Shown here in pieces: positions 13,410 through 27,100 of a stretch of DNA of 64,000 bases. This stretch comes from Mugil cephalus. Lineage: Eukaryota; Chordata; Actinopteri; Mugiliformes; Mugilidae. Within the stretch, counting starts at the first letter, position 1, and the number at the start of each line of letters is the position of its first letter. The translations under genes and the position numbers were made by a program. Under the pieces are notes generated by a model that was given only the letters and a program-made list of their open reading frames with translations, made no database searches and had not been told where the DNA came from. Where the stretch lies: the NCBI RefSeq assembly GCF_022458985.1, contig NC_061789.1:3513501-3577500 (forward strand). The letters are read 5' to 3'.

Positions 13410-14460
13410 TATATTTTTCCACATTTATTGCTTTATTATTTATTTGTGTGTTTATTTTTCCATATGTATTTACTTTTTCACACATTTATTATTATTTGTT
13501 TCTCTTTATTTTTCCACTAGTATTTTTGACTATTTCATTTATTTCTCTTCATATTATCCCATTTTTTAATTTCTTTCTTTCTTTTTTTTACACATTTATT
13601 GCTTTATTATTTATTTATTTCTCTTTCCATTTTAACATTTATTTATTGATTTATTTGTGTGTTTACTTTTCCACATGTATTTACTTTTTTACACATTTAT
13701 TATTATTTGTTTCTCTTTATTTTTCCACTAGTATTTTTGACTATTTTATTTATTTCTCTTCATATTATCCCATTTTCTAATTTCTTTCTTTCTATTTTTC
13801 CACATTTATTGCTTTATTATTTATTTATTTCTCTTTCCATTTTAACATTTATTTATTGATTTATTTGTGTGTTTATTTTTCCACATGTATTTACTTCTTT
13901 TTTACACATTTATTATTATTTGTTTCTCTTTATTTTTCCACTAGTATTTTTGACTATTTCATTTATTTCTCTTCATATTATCCAATTTTTTAATTTCTTT
14001 CTTTCTATTTTTCCACATTTATTGCTTTATTATTTATTTATTTCTCTTTCCATTTTAACATTTATTTATTGATTTATTTGTGTGTTTATTTTTCCACATG
14101 TATTTACTTCTTTTTTACACATTTATTATTATTTGTTTCTCTTTATTTTTCCACTAGTATTTTTGACTATTTCATTTATTTCTCTTCATATTATCCAATT
14201 TTTTAATTTCTTTCTTTCTTTTTTTTACACATTTATTGCTTCATTATTTATTTATTTCTCTTTCCATTTTAACATTTATTTATTGATTTATTTGTGTGTT
14301 TATTTTTCCACATGTATTTACTTTTTTACACATTTATTATTATTTGTTTCTCTTTATTTTTCCACTTGTATTTTTGACTATTTTATTTATTTATTTTTAT
14401 ATTATCCCATTTTTTAATTTCTTTCTTTATATTTTTCCACATTTATTGATTTATTATTAT
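13410..14460. repeat. ~212 bp T-rich tandem array
   Basis: The anchor TTATTTGTGTGTTTA recurs at about 13439, 13651, 13861, 14073 and 14287, giving periods of 212, 210, 212 and 214. Units share a TTTTCCACATGTATTTAC segment and a CTCTTCATATTATCC segment. Hydrophobic open frames across it are composition artefacts. The surrounding 13.1-13.4 and 14.46-14.6 kb contain more diverged, similar T-rich sequence. Confidence 0.92.
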
Positions 14461-14739
14461 AGCTTTTTACCTTTTCATATTTCAACATGTATTTATTTAT
14501 TATTTTAGTTTTTTACCTTTTCATATTTCCACACGTATTTATTTATTATTTTATTTTTCACTATTTTCATATTTCCACTTGTATTTTCATATTCTTCTAC
14601 ACATTGGTCCTGTAGTTCCATGTTGACCCGGAGGGTGGCGGTAGTGCGCCTTAACGCACCTTAACGCCGTCCACCACTCAACAAAACAACGAAGAAGAAA
14701 GTCAAAGTCCTGCTTCAGGGAATCGAAACTTAACAGGGG

Positions 14740-14903
14740 ATGTCATGAAAAGGACTGTGACACACGCAGCCTCCGCGGGTTTACTCCTCGTCCATCACTG
14801 CCCAGTTATTCCCCGGGTGTCTTTCTCTATTTCCCGCATTTTAAATCGCCATGATACGCATTTAAACCTTGCTCCGCTTCAATGAACTTCCTCGCTGCTT
14901 CAG
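14740..14903 (+). other. zc3h7b: Probable zc3h7b noncoding first exon
   Basis: A GC-richer segment ends in a good donor, CTTCAG|GTAGGT, at 14903/14904. A matching acceptor, TTCCACTAG, at 15151-15153 lies 9 bases before the ATG. The transcription start is not defined by sequence, so the left boundary is a guess. Confidence 0.45.
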
Positions 14904-15162
14904 GTAGGTGTGTCTCAAGTTGGCCCAGTCTCACCAGGGCCCGCGCGCACACGCAAAAAAAACAAACAAAAACATTAATAATTATTAATAATATAAAAAA
15001 TTAACACAAGACTCGGGTAAATTAAGAATGATTTTACACTACTGCAAAAATAGATGCTTGTCTTTTGCTCTTAACCTGTAGATGGATGTATATCTGCTCA
15101 TTGTTATGCTTTAAATCAAATTAAAAATAATATTTTTGTTTTTCTTCCACTAGTGAACTAGC

Positions 15163-18100
15163 ATGGATCCTGCCAGACAGAAGCGAAAGACGGATATAAG
15201 CGAAGCTCTGACATTTATACAGTGAGTTTCGTGTATTTATTTCCATTTCATTTCACCCAGACAGAAAGTGAAACTCATCTTGTCTTAACTCGCATCCATC
15301 AGTTGACACCTAAAAGCTGCGTCAGTGCTTCTGAGTAAATTTACTTATTGTTTTCTAGGTCTTCACTGGCTTATCCAGACCCTGAGGGCTACCAGGTACC
15401 GGCTCTTAACAATGCTTCGTCTGTCCATGGCTTTTATTTTTTTATTTTTTGTTGTTGTTGCTGAAGCTCTTGTTTCTCCCTGAAGCTTATCTGTCTCTTA
15501 TTTACATGCATATTTTACGTTCCTATTGATTTGCCTGTGTCCTCCTTGAAAGCTTTGTTGCTTATTTTTATTGATCACTAAAAAACACATTTTCATAGGA
15601 TGACGCCAAACATCAATGAAAATAATGCAGAATTCAGCTCCATGAGTCACTAATGTGGATTTATTCCAATCCAAAAGCTCTTAGTGTGAAAGTGTAGTTA
15701 AAAGAATTATTTTGTATTTTTATTTATTCATTTATTTTTACCCCAGAACTTTTTTTTTGCCAAGAACTTTTTTTTTCAACTAACTATAAGGCTCTTTCTG
15801 TTTCTGTTTTGAGGTAAAAGGCCCAAGAAGATTAGGTCAAATATTGTGGTGAAGCAATCGCTGTTTGTCCACTTAAAGTTCCTGCTTGGGTGGTTGTATT
15901 TTAAATGGTGACTATCTAAAAGACAAATGTAAATCTTTGTCTTGTCTTTCCACTCAAACTACTAGGAACTTTTTAAATTAAGGGACTATAAAATAAAAGT
16001 AAGTTAGTGCACTGATGTGTGAAAAAGTGCCAGTTGTTTTCCACCTCTATTTATCCTTTTTAAAGAGCCACCATGAATCATGTAAGAAAAGCCCCTTTTC
16101 CACCAAAAGTGCCCACAACTTTTAGTCCCAAGAACCTTTATTTACTAACTATACAGTTCCTTTAGTTACTTTTCTTCTTTTTCACTACGAGGTAAAAGGC
16201 CCAAGATTAAGATTAGGTCAAATGTGACGATGCATGAAAAAGTCTCTTAGATCTCTTAGATCTCAGACCCAGGAACTTTTTCCTCAAAGAACTGTGAACA
16301 GTTTCCTTCACGTCCCCTTTTCCACTATGATATAAAAGAGCAAAGAAGATCAGACAAATTAGTTCCAGTGATGTAAGAAACGGGATGTTTGTTGTTTTTT
16401 TCTTTAAAATTTCCTGCTTGGGTTTTATTAGTATTTTAAACGGTGACCATCGAAAAGACAAATGTAGGTCGCGTCTGAAAATCTGCATTTCCAAAGTACC
16501 AGGAACTTTTAATTCAAGGAACTCTTAGGGAACTAAATGGCTCCTTCAAATCTTGTGAAGAGTCGGTAAATTAGTCAATTAACATATTAAAAAAGTGACA
16601 AATGTTTCCCCCTACGTTTATACAGAAGGCAAAATAGTAACATTTTCTTAAAGAGCCACCATGAATTTCCACCAAAAGTGCCCAGAACTTTTAGTCCCAG
16701 GAACTTTTTCTCAGAAAACCGTAAGTTTCCTTCATGTCCACTTTTTCCACCATGATGTAAAAGTGCAAAGAAGATCAGACAAATTAGTTCAGTGATGCAA
16801 GAAACGGGGTGTTTTGTTGTTTTCTCCAAAAGTTCCTGTTTGGTTAGTTGTACTTTTAAGCCTCCGACTTTACAACAACCTGCTGCACTCATTCACTCAT
16901 CCACTCATTCACTCATCCACTCATTCACTCATTCACTCATTCACTCATCCACTCATTCACTCATTCACTCATCCACTCATCCACTCATCCACTCATCCAC
17001 TCATCCAGTCCGGTCACTCAAGCACGGAGTAATTTCACTGCTTTGATGTTTTAAAAACTTTGATCTGTTCTGACAACTTCCTGCTTTTGTGTTCACGCGT
17101 GTTCTGACCTCGCACCTATTATTAAATCGCTGATATTTTTTTGGGGAGACACACTAGCAGCGTTTTATTCCTCCTCTCAGGATTTCCTGACCCAGTTAGT
17201 GTGCAACTTGCTGGAGGAGGGCAACGCCTGCTTCCGAGACAGACAATGGCAACAGGCCATCAGAGAGTTCAGCGAAGGCCTGAATGTCTCTAACTACGCT
17301 GAAGCGGACGACATCCAGATCTCCGAAGCGTTGCTGGAGAGTCTGTACGTCAACCGCGCCGCCGCCTACCACAGCATGGTGAGATACTTTCTGACTCCAT
17401 GTCTGCACCTTGAAAACAATTACAAGTTAAACAGGCTCTGATATTTACTTGAATTTTCCCCCCTAAAAATAAGCTGGAATAAGGTCAACTGGACCTGTTG
17501 AGTTTCTTGAAGACGTTTCTTCCAAGTCTTTAGATATAAACGACTGTTGAGGGTTTGAAGTAGGAACATCTGCAGGTGTTTTTATGGATATATCATGACC
17601 TGGAACACTGAGAGCGTTGAGACAGATTTCTTGAATGATGTTCACTCTGCTTCAGATTTAATATCCAGTAAATGTTCGTCCTTCACAGTTTGTGTTGAAT
17701 GTACGGACTCGAGACGGATTAAACTGTATTTTTATCGTTTTCTACCGGCGCTGCCCGTCTTTGCCTGTCTGACATATCTCAACCAGTGTTATTTACGTTC
17801 AGATATTCATAGTTTATTAGCTGGGTTCTTCTCAAGGTCTCGACCTGATAAAAGGGAGACTTTCAGACTCTGGGTTCTCTGAAAGGTCTGGAGACAAGTT
17901 TTATTGCCTCTTACGCCTTTAGAAATAAAATGTTATATGCTCTAGGAACATACGCCGATCAGGCATAACATTATGACCTCTTAGCTGATATGGTGCAGGT
18001 GTTTTAGATTAGATTTAACTTTACACGTGTGCAGGTACAGAGCAACAAAATGCAGTTCAGATAGTATGATACATTATAATACATATATTTTTATAGTTAT

Positions 18101-21100
18101 ATATTTATAGTTGGAATCCTTCGTACAGGTGAGTGAACAAAAAAAGCACAATGACTGGTTGAGGTACTATGGACGTATTATACACTATATTTGAGAGGTG
18201 TAATGTATCATTTCATTGCTTTGCAGATGACATTCACATATATCTACCAATAAAAACAAACAACGATCCTCTGTTCAGGTTCTGTTAAATTGCCTCAGCA
18301 AAGTTCGTTCTTGGCTGGAAGTTAACTTCCTGTCCATGAACCAGAATGAATCAGAGCTCATCCTTTTACATGGATATGACGGCACCATTGGCACACTTGA
18401 TTCATGTTGCCGTGGATTTGCTAAGAAGCTTGTACAGTGACCTTAAACTTGATAAACAGATGAGATCTACAGTAAAAACAAGCGTGTTGCGTTTACTGGC
18501 AAAAGTTAGGAATTATCTCCCCAAACAAGACTTTGAAGGGGATATTCATGCCTTTGTCTTTTTCCAGTCAGCATTGCGTCCTTTTGCAGGTTGTTCAACA
18601 TGCAGCTGGTAAGAAACGGCGCGACCACGTTAGTCCTGCGTCTTTGCACTGGCTGTCTGTGAATTTTAGGTTACAGTTTAGAGTTGTTGTTTTTTTTTAA
18701 TTGTTTTTAAACGTGTAAATGGTCTGGCACCATCCTGTTTATGACTACCAGGGCCCTTAGGTCACCAGACCAGCTGCTCCTGGCTGTGCCTCGGTCCAGA
18801 CCCGTGGGGACGGAGATTTATCCCCAGAACTGTGGAACAGCCTACCTGTCCAGGTTAGAGCTGCACAGTCCACGGAGCACTTTAAAACCCTTTAAATCTT
18901 TTTTTATTTGGCGTTCAGTCCCAGCCAGACGAGTAACCTTGGTAATCTTTTCATCCTTTTTATTCTTTATCTTTTATTGCCTTCTATCTTCTCTTTTATT
19001 CTTTTTATATTCGCTTTTAAAATGCTGCTAATTTTGTTCCATTACTGTTTTATTTAGTGTATGTATCATCATTTTTGCCTCGGTTGTTTTTAAATGTGCT
19101 TTAGAAATAAACTTTGACTTGACTTGACCTGAGATGGATTTGTGCGTTAAATGTAAGTAGATTATAAACAGGAACTACGACATAATTTACAATAAAAGAA
19201 ATGGGCAGATGATAAATTATACGATACAAATACAGATAAATAAATAAGAAGCAGTAGCTGCCTCATGTTACTAATCTAGTGCAACATTTGGGACATAGCA
19301 CTGTGAAAACAGACTGTTTAAAGTGTGCAGTGGTGCAGTGGTGATGGTGTAATAGGATGTGTAGGGGTCATTGTGGGGCAGACTTCAGTAAGGTCAAAGC
19401 TATTCCTCAGTCTGTTGGTCCATGAAATCCAGCAGTAAATCGCTAAAAAAAAAACAAAAAAAAACGAGTCCGTCCGGATGCTGTGAGCTCGGTGCAGACA
19501 GAACTTCCTCTGCGGCAGGGAGTGGAGTTCCTGTGATGCACTGGGTACTTTTCTTTGGTATGAAGCACTTTGTGTTGCATTTTTGTAGGAAAAGTGCTGT
19601 ATAAATAAAGTTTGATTGACCTCCCCACATTGGCAATGAACAAACAATTACAAGAAATAGCCATGCCATGCAGCAACTTTCTTCTTCTGTTTGAAAAGAA
19701 AATACCAGCAACAACATCCACTAGTATCAGCGCGGTGGTGAATGTGGTGGTAGGATCCACAATGGTGGACCGTGTCGGTCGCTACCATTGTTTGAAACCT
19801 TAAAAATGTGATCAGTCAACATGGCGCCAATCGCCAAAGCGGTTATTTTTACCTGTTATTGCTGCAACTTTCATTTGCTTTAAATGGTTTGTTGTTGCCG
19901 AATCACTGCCAGTGACACAGGTTCTTCAGAGAGTTGGATAGAAAGACACAGGAAAGACACATAATTCTATAAAACAAGGCTCATCTACATACACGGATAC
20001 AAAGTGCATAAAGCCTGATAAGGGGGAGTTTAGACTGTTTTGTATTGCACCAACCCAGGAGGCTATTAAGAGACTTGGAGCCACAGACGTGCTACCATCC
20101 ATTAGACAGAGTGGTGGTTGTGGTTCAGCGCTACCATGTCCACAGTGGTAATGTTTTTAGGTGCCATGTTTCCTAATAAGACCTAAACACAAATTTCATG
20201 TACTTTCATCACAAAGTATTTGTATTTTGGTCCTCTTGGTTAAAACCAGACAATCACTGCATCCTTCATCATCATCTTCTTTTCTTTTTCTTTTTTTTTA
20301 AATTCATGTAGGGGGAGTTTGACCAAGGAGTGCAGGACTGTGACAAAGCTCTGGAAGTGTGTAAAGACAGTCGCAGGGCCTTGTACAGGAAGGCGCTGTG
20401 TCTGAAGGAGCTGGGGGAGTATAAGGAGGCGTACAACTGCACCACCAAGTATCTGCTCAGCACCCCTCAGGTAAAGAAATCAATTATTAAACACCACACT
20501 GTTGTTGTTAAATGTCATGGACTCGTAGCTATGGATGGGTACTGATACCCTACTGTGCCATAATGACACCGGTGCTGGTAGTCGCCAAACCAAAAAGCAA
20601 CTCAGAGTTTTTAATTAGCTTAGCCACCTTAGCTCTACCGCTGTGCCAACGCTACACCTGCATAGATGGACAGAAGTCTTATCAATGTACCTCCCCTATC
20701 AAAACATCAAAATCGACATAGGATTTACATTGGCAATGTGCAAACAATTACAAGAATAGTCTTATTTGTATGTATATTATTTAAATTAATATTCTGTTCA
20801 ACTTGCGCATCACAAAATGCCTTAAAAATAAACTGTTTTGGACAGAGTTTGTATATTTTCTATTCATTAAGCACCGGCACCATTTCCAAAGTATGGATAA
20901 AACCTGAACCATACCCATCCCTGCTCATAGCCAGGCAGTGGATTCACTGTTTCTCCTGTCGACAGGACAAACAGGTGAAGGACCTCGCACAGGAGCTGAC
21001 CAACCATCTGGGACTGAGAATTAGAAAACCCTACGTGAGCGCAAAGGTTAGTGAAGAAACTGTTTGTAAAAGTAAATGAAAAGTAAGTGAACCCTTGTTT

Positions 21101-24100
21101 TCAGAATCTGCTGTGACTTCAACCAACTCTTGATCCGTCGTCTGCAGAAGCTTCTTAGAAGAATTTAAGTTTCTCAAACGTCTTCCCTTCTGTCTTCCAG
21201 GTGCCTGTTAGTCGAATAAGTAATGGCACCAAGAGTCCACTGAGTTCAGTTGTACCAGGTCAGAAATACTTCATTAACAACACAAAACAAGAGAAGAAAG
21301 TAAGATGAAAATAAATGTTTCTCTTGCTCTTCTTTAGTCGACTTTTCCAGAAATTGTCAGACTTCCTTTACCTCCACACCCCCCAGCGACCTCCAGCCCA
21401 CCTCCTCTGTAGCTCCAGACGTGGTGGAAGCTTTGGAGGATACTGAGCTGATGGACGACGACTTAGACACTCTACTCGACTGCTTCCCTACCGAACCAGC
21501 TGAGGTAAAAACTCTCTTCTGTGCTGGTTTTCGTCCATGTGGACCAGTAAACTAAGGTTTGTTGCTGTTAATAGTTGAAGATGTCCTTGGTTTGTAGAAG
21601 ATTATTGTGGTAAACTCAGTTTGGCCAAGCTGAATATTTCTTTTAAAGTTGGTGAGTTACTTTAACGCTGCAAATCTCCATTATAACAGTGTTTTCTTAT
21701 GAGGCTGCTACGCTAACATGTTAGCCAAATGTACACGTCCAGGAGACACAGAGCAACATTAAAATTAATTTGGACTCTGACGTATGTCTCTTTTAATCAT
21801 GTATTCAGTGTCTTAGCTGTAAATACATTCTTTCTAATCTTGTGTTCAAAACTAGAAGTCCAATGGAAGATGGCGAAGCTACAAACTGATTAGAAGTAAA
21901 ACTTTTTGGTTTTCCAATGAAGCCAAACAACAACGCCAACAAGTTCTTCAAGTTTCAAGTTTCATTTTATTGATCCCAGAGTCACAAGATGAAGAAAAAC
22001 ATGTATGAACAAGACATAGACATAGGAATAAAATAAACTAAGAATGAGGTAGAAGTAAATTTTACAAAACAGAGCAACTCTTGAATGGTCACTCCACCAC
22101 AAAGTACCTTTGACACTCATAATGTGAACTTAACATAAGGAAGCTTCTGGCTGTTGGATGTTTTTTAATCAGACAAACATTCAGTGGTTGTACAGTTGAT
22201 ATATCAGAGGTTTCCCATTGGAAACCGATACCCACCTCAGCCCAGAAGCAATACTGAAGAATTTCTGTGCCTCAAAACCAAACCCAGCTCAAAAACCAAA
22301 CCCAGCTCACTAATAATCTGCATAAACTCCTTAGTATTGTCTTTTAAAGGAGGATACCACTGTGGGAAGCTACTGAGACAGGTTTACGCCTGGCACCGTG
22401 AAGGCTACCGTGCACATGCTGTAACTGTCAGGCTGGACTAGATTAGAGGACTTGATCAACAGCTAGTAACGATCTCTAGTGGAAAAACAACTCCTAATAT
22501 GGTGCTGCTGAACCCTGCCCTTCTCCTTGTTTAAATGAACCTATATAAGATGATGGTGTATCACCAGATACACAACAATCTCCCCAAAATCTCCCTTCCT
22601 GCAATAAAACCATAAAAGATACTGAATGTATCTAGAATCTGTCTCTGTAGTGAAGGAAGCTGAAGTCTCCAAACCCCATCAGTGATCCCTGCTTATAAAA
22701 GTAGGGCTTACCGATGGTCCAGCACTGGCCAGTGGACGACCATCTGGTTCATGTGACTCAGGCTTTGCAGAGTTGAGGGAAACGGGTCTACAGTGATCCT
22801 TACCCTTACCCTTTATTAAAAGATACTTGGGTTTTGTATCCCTGTGTTTTCCAGACTCACATCCAGGCAGCGTTCCCAGTCCCCGGTAAAACATCCGCTA
22901 CAACATCATCACTTCCTCCGGTCCTTCCCGCCCCAACGCCTCAGCTACCACCGGCCTTTTTCAGCTCGGCCATCAGCCCGCTCAACTCCCTGGACTCCTT
23001 CTTAACTGCTGGGCACAGCACCTCAGCGGCGACACTGGATATCTTAGATGACCTCTCCGGAACTGGAGGTGGTGCGGGCGCCTCAAACTCAGCCCTGCCC
23101 TCCGCTGCACTGGATTCACTGGATGATCTTGATTCCCTCGACGGCTTCTCGGATGTGGCGCTGAGTTCTGCTGCTGCTGCTGCTGCTGCTGCTGAGGAAG
23201 TTGATGAATCTCAAATAGAGCTGGATTCAGGGGAAAAATCCCTTGACGAGTTGCTGGATGAGCTGAATCCTCTAGAGGGTATCTGCTATGAGGGTGGTCC
23301 GCAGGTACCTAAAGGAAGCATTAACACCATGGACCAGCTTGACTCCCTCGACGCCCTGGACTCGTTTCCCTCTGTGAAAGGTGGTGGGGCAGCTTTGCCA
23401 GTAGTCTCCTTTGGGGGAATGGGTCTGGACTCGCTTTCCGATTTCAGCCCAACTGGTAAATATTATTCTTTGGTGACTTACTACAGAAGGAGGAGGACAT
23501 ATATGCTAAAATTAGGTAGTTGAGCCAAAGGAGATGTTTCCAACTGTCTGTTTTCTCTTTGTGACGACTTGTTAAGAAGTGAGTGGATGCAGAGATCTAC
23601 AAGTGCAAAGAGGCAAATTTGGACTTATTTATATATATTATATTATATATATATTTTCTTTGTTTGTCATTGTTGACCCAAATGTTTGCTGACAGGGTTG
23701 GTAACCATTGGCGACCATTGCTCATTTTATCTCAACCATGGACTGTATAAAAAGTGGACGCCATGACACTTCCCCCCAAGTGAAGCCAAACCACGTGAAT
23801 CCAAACTTCAATTACTGCAGAAAAGTGGTGGTGGCCAAAACAAATCTACTGGAAATTCATCAAAATTATTTTTCCCCAAATTTAGTGACAACATTGAACT
23901 ATACCACTGTATATATTCACACAATATGAGGCCTTTTTTATTCTCATACAGGTGCAGTTAGAAGTGAAAATAAAAGACAAGTCACATTCTCATTTGAAAT
24001 CCAAGCCTCCCATTTACCACACTTTGTCATTTCTCTCAGGATCTAACTGTGCTGCAGCTCCTGTAACTCGAGCACTAAAGAACCACTACAAAGTAAGTCT

Positions 24101-27100
24101 GGTGGATCTTGTGTCCTCCACTTTCTTTGTGTATCGTGTTAACCCGAAATCTTATTCTCTCTGTTATATTAAAGGAGAAGAGTAACCAGAGGCGTGTTTC
24201 CATCTATAACCCTCTCTCCGCCACCCATGAGTTCCTTCAGGCCTGCTCTCTCTGCTTCCCCCGAGAAGGTACGTTAGTTACTCTGGTCCTTCTGAAGGTT
24301 TAATAGGATTTCTGTGCTTGATTTTTATTTTAAAATTCAAATTCAAGGTATTTTTCTTTATCAGGGTCAAGAATGGACAAACAAAACGCTAGCTAACATT
24401 ACTCTGATATGCTGCAGAGATTTCTGCAGATCAATCAATCAATCAAACTTTATTTATAGAGCATTTTTCATACAAATGATGCATCCGAAAGTGCTTTACA
24501 CAAAAATAAAACAAAAAACAACAGACACGAATTTAAGAGCAGTTGGGGAAACACTACAGACATAAAAATAACTAATAAAACTATAACTATAATAAATAAA
24601 ATTTTATTAAAATGTATACTAAAGTTAGTTAGTTAAGTTAGTTTTTAGTTCAAAGTCAGACTAAAAAGATAAAATGTTAAATAAATAAGTAAAAAAAATA
24701 AATAAAATAACCAGGCTAAAAGGTAATTGAAATTAGGAAAATAAAATTCAGTTGAAGCATTGAAAGCAAGACTAAAAAGGTAGGTCTTTGGTCTTTAGAT
24801 GATGAGCCGTGTTTTGCCGTCAAGTGAAAAATCACTTCAGAATAAAGTTCCAAATACCTTTTAGCCTGAGCTAGCCAAGGAAACCACAGGTAGAGGCTAC
24901 AGGCCAAAAGTCTGGAAGCAACATCAGATTTGTACATAAAAGATCAGAGTTGCATTGATTTACTATGCAACAAAATAAACATTATTATTATTATTATTGT
25001 TATATAAAAATTAAATTATCTGAAGACATTTTTACTATAATTATCAGGTATTTGAGGTTTTGTTTCCTCATAGTAACCTCCTCTGGCTTTACCAACATCA
25101 TGACATATATGAGGCATTTGTTCCACAAGAGATATTTGTTTGCAGACTCTAAAAAGCTGAATGCTAACACAGTTGTTAACAGATTAATGCTAACGGGGAA
25201 AGGGATGAATGCTAACACGGATGTCAATAGACGGATGGTAACATGTATGCTAACAGGAATGCTAACATGGAAACTTTTCATGGAGACGATCAAGATTAAT
25301 GAATTTAACATAGAGTTAAAGAGTTAAAGTGAATAATGCAAACTATGATTTGTTTTTTTGCAACTTTTTGTAACTTTGGCACTGAAGTTGTGACAAATCT
25401 TCTCGACCATCAAACTAAAAATATAAGCCCTTCTTCTTTTCTTTTGCTGACATTTATTCACCAATGTTCTGGTAACATTAATGTACACATAAAGGTAAAC
25501 TGAGGAAAATGGTTCATGTTAATAAAAGCAAAGTCTGATCATGCAGTAAATACATACATTATGAACAGGAACTCGAAGCTGCTTCCGAATCTTACTTTGA
25601 AAATGCCAACTTCCTGTGGCAAAATATGAAATATTTATTGATATTAAATAAATGTTTATGAATATTTATTTTGAAAATAAAAGTCTACCGTTTTTTACAA
25701 AGTTTTGTTTTTCCCTTCTCAAACCCCGATTTTGAATTTTAAAATGAAAATCGAATAATTTTTTGCGTCCTGAAACTTTTTCATTTTTGTGTAACGTTTC
25801 ATTCTTAGGTAAAGGGGTTGACTCCTTTGTCCACAAGCCAGACCTGATCCACGACTGTAAACGAGACATTTTATTGTGCAGACGGAAGGCGGCTTGTCCC
25901 CCGGCGTGGACCAGAGTACGACCCCTTCCCACCAAGTCGTCCTTTACTGGACCGTTTCTGCTTTGCAAAAGTAAGAATCTCGACGATTCATGTATGAGTC
26001 TCTTCTGGTGGTTCAATTTAAATTTAAGACATTTAAAAGTTTTCCAGTTCTCGATTGTGTTGTTTTTGGTCTTGTGCATTAATTTTGATTGATCAGAAAC
26101 TTCCAAGTTGTTGAGTTGTGCTATTTCTACTCGTCCAGATCTGCTGGACTCAGGCTTTTGTAAGTACGAAGAGAAATGCACGTTTGCCTACAACCAGCTG
26201 GAGATTGACGTCTGGACCCAAGAGAGGAAGGGGACGTTGGACAGACGCCTGATGTTTGAGACAGAACCCGTCAAACTGGACCCCGTAAACAGCATCATAC
26301 GCCTCCTACAGGAACACAAGGGCTCCTTCATATTCCTCTGTCAGGTTGGTTCATGCATGCACCGCATTTTATTTAGTTTATACCCAGTGTTTGCTAATAA
26401 TACTATACTAGTTATCGTATGTAGTAATTTCTAAAGGGATCTAAATACAGATTTTAGATTCAGTTTAGTGCATGTTCTCCCTGTGTCTGCGTGGTACTCC
26501 GGTCTCCTCCCACCATCCAAAAACATCAGGGTATCCGCGGGGTTGTAAGACGTCTTAAAAATTCTAAAATCCAATAACTTGAATTTAAGGCCTTAAAATG
26601 TCTAAAATTCTCTTAAAATCTCATAAAATGTCTTAAATACGATTTTAAAATGTCTTAAAAATGTATTGATCGCTTTTAAATGTTTGGATTTTTGAGGACG
26701 CTATAACGTAGCTACAAAAGTCGACGGAACCCCACAGCATCACTTGAGTTTGAAACCTGTGACTTAATCCGACTTTAACTGGACAAGTTAAGTGCATGTA
26801 CGAGTTCTTCTTCTCCCACCAAGACACCCAAATAATGCGACTGGAAATTTATTTTTCCCCGGGATATATAAGCTCAACTAGACAAACACGTGTGCACATG
26901 CGCTGGTTTATGACCAAGAAAGCTGGTCGCAGAAGAAGAAGGTAAAAAGAATCGGTAGAAGAACCACCTGAGGGATAGCGCCATCTTCTCTGCACCAGAG
27001 GTAGCGAATACATTATATACAAGATTAAAAAGCTGAACTATTATCCATCTGGTTGTTGTTTCAAATGCTGGTGTGATACATGAACGACTCTTGTTGAAAA

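Larger units (their letters stand above)
12126..15162. other. Divergent interval between rangap1 and zc3h7b
   Basis: This holds the 5'UTR and promoter regions of two divergent genes but no further coding sequence. It contains a GATA microsatellite (12190-12247), plain sequence to about 13.05 kb, a T-rich satellite-like array (13.41-14.46 kb) and a more GC-rich stretch (14.6-14.9 kb) consistent with the zc3h7b promoter and first exon. Matching TGTAGTTCCATG strings occur at ~13.03 and ~14.61 kb, flanking the T-rich array. Confidence 0.6.

Noticed and set aside
13189-14508. Hydrophobic plus-strand frames that look like multi-pass membrane proteins
   Set aside because: They come from the T-rich ~212 bp tandem array (TTT/TTA/ATT codons) and repeat with its period.
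18346-18612. Possible independent gene in zc3h7b intron 3
   Set aside because: The text matches L2-type LINE reverse transcriptase and is broken by stops and frameshifts.
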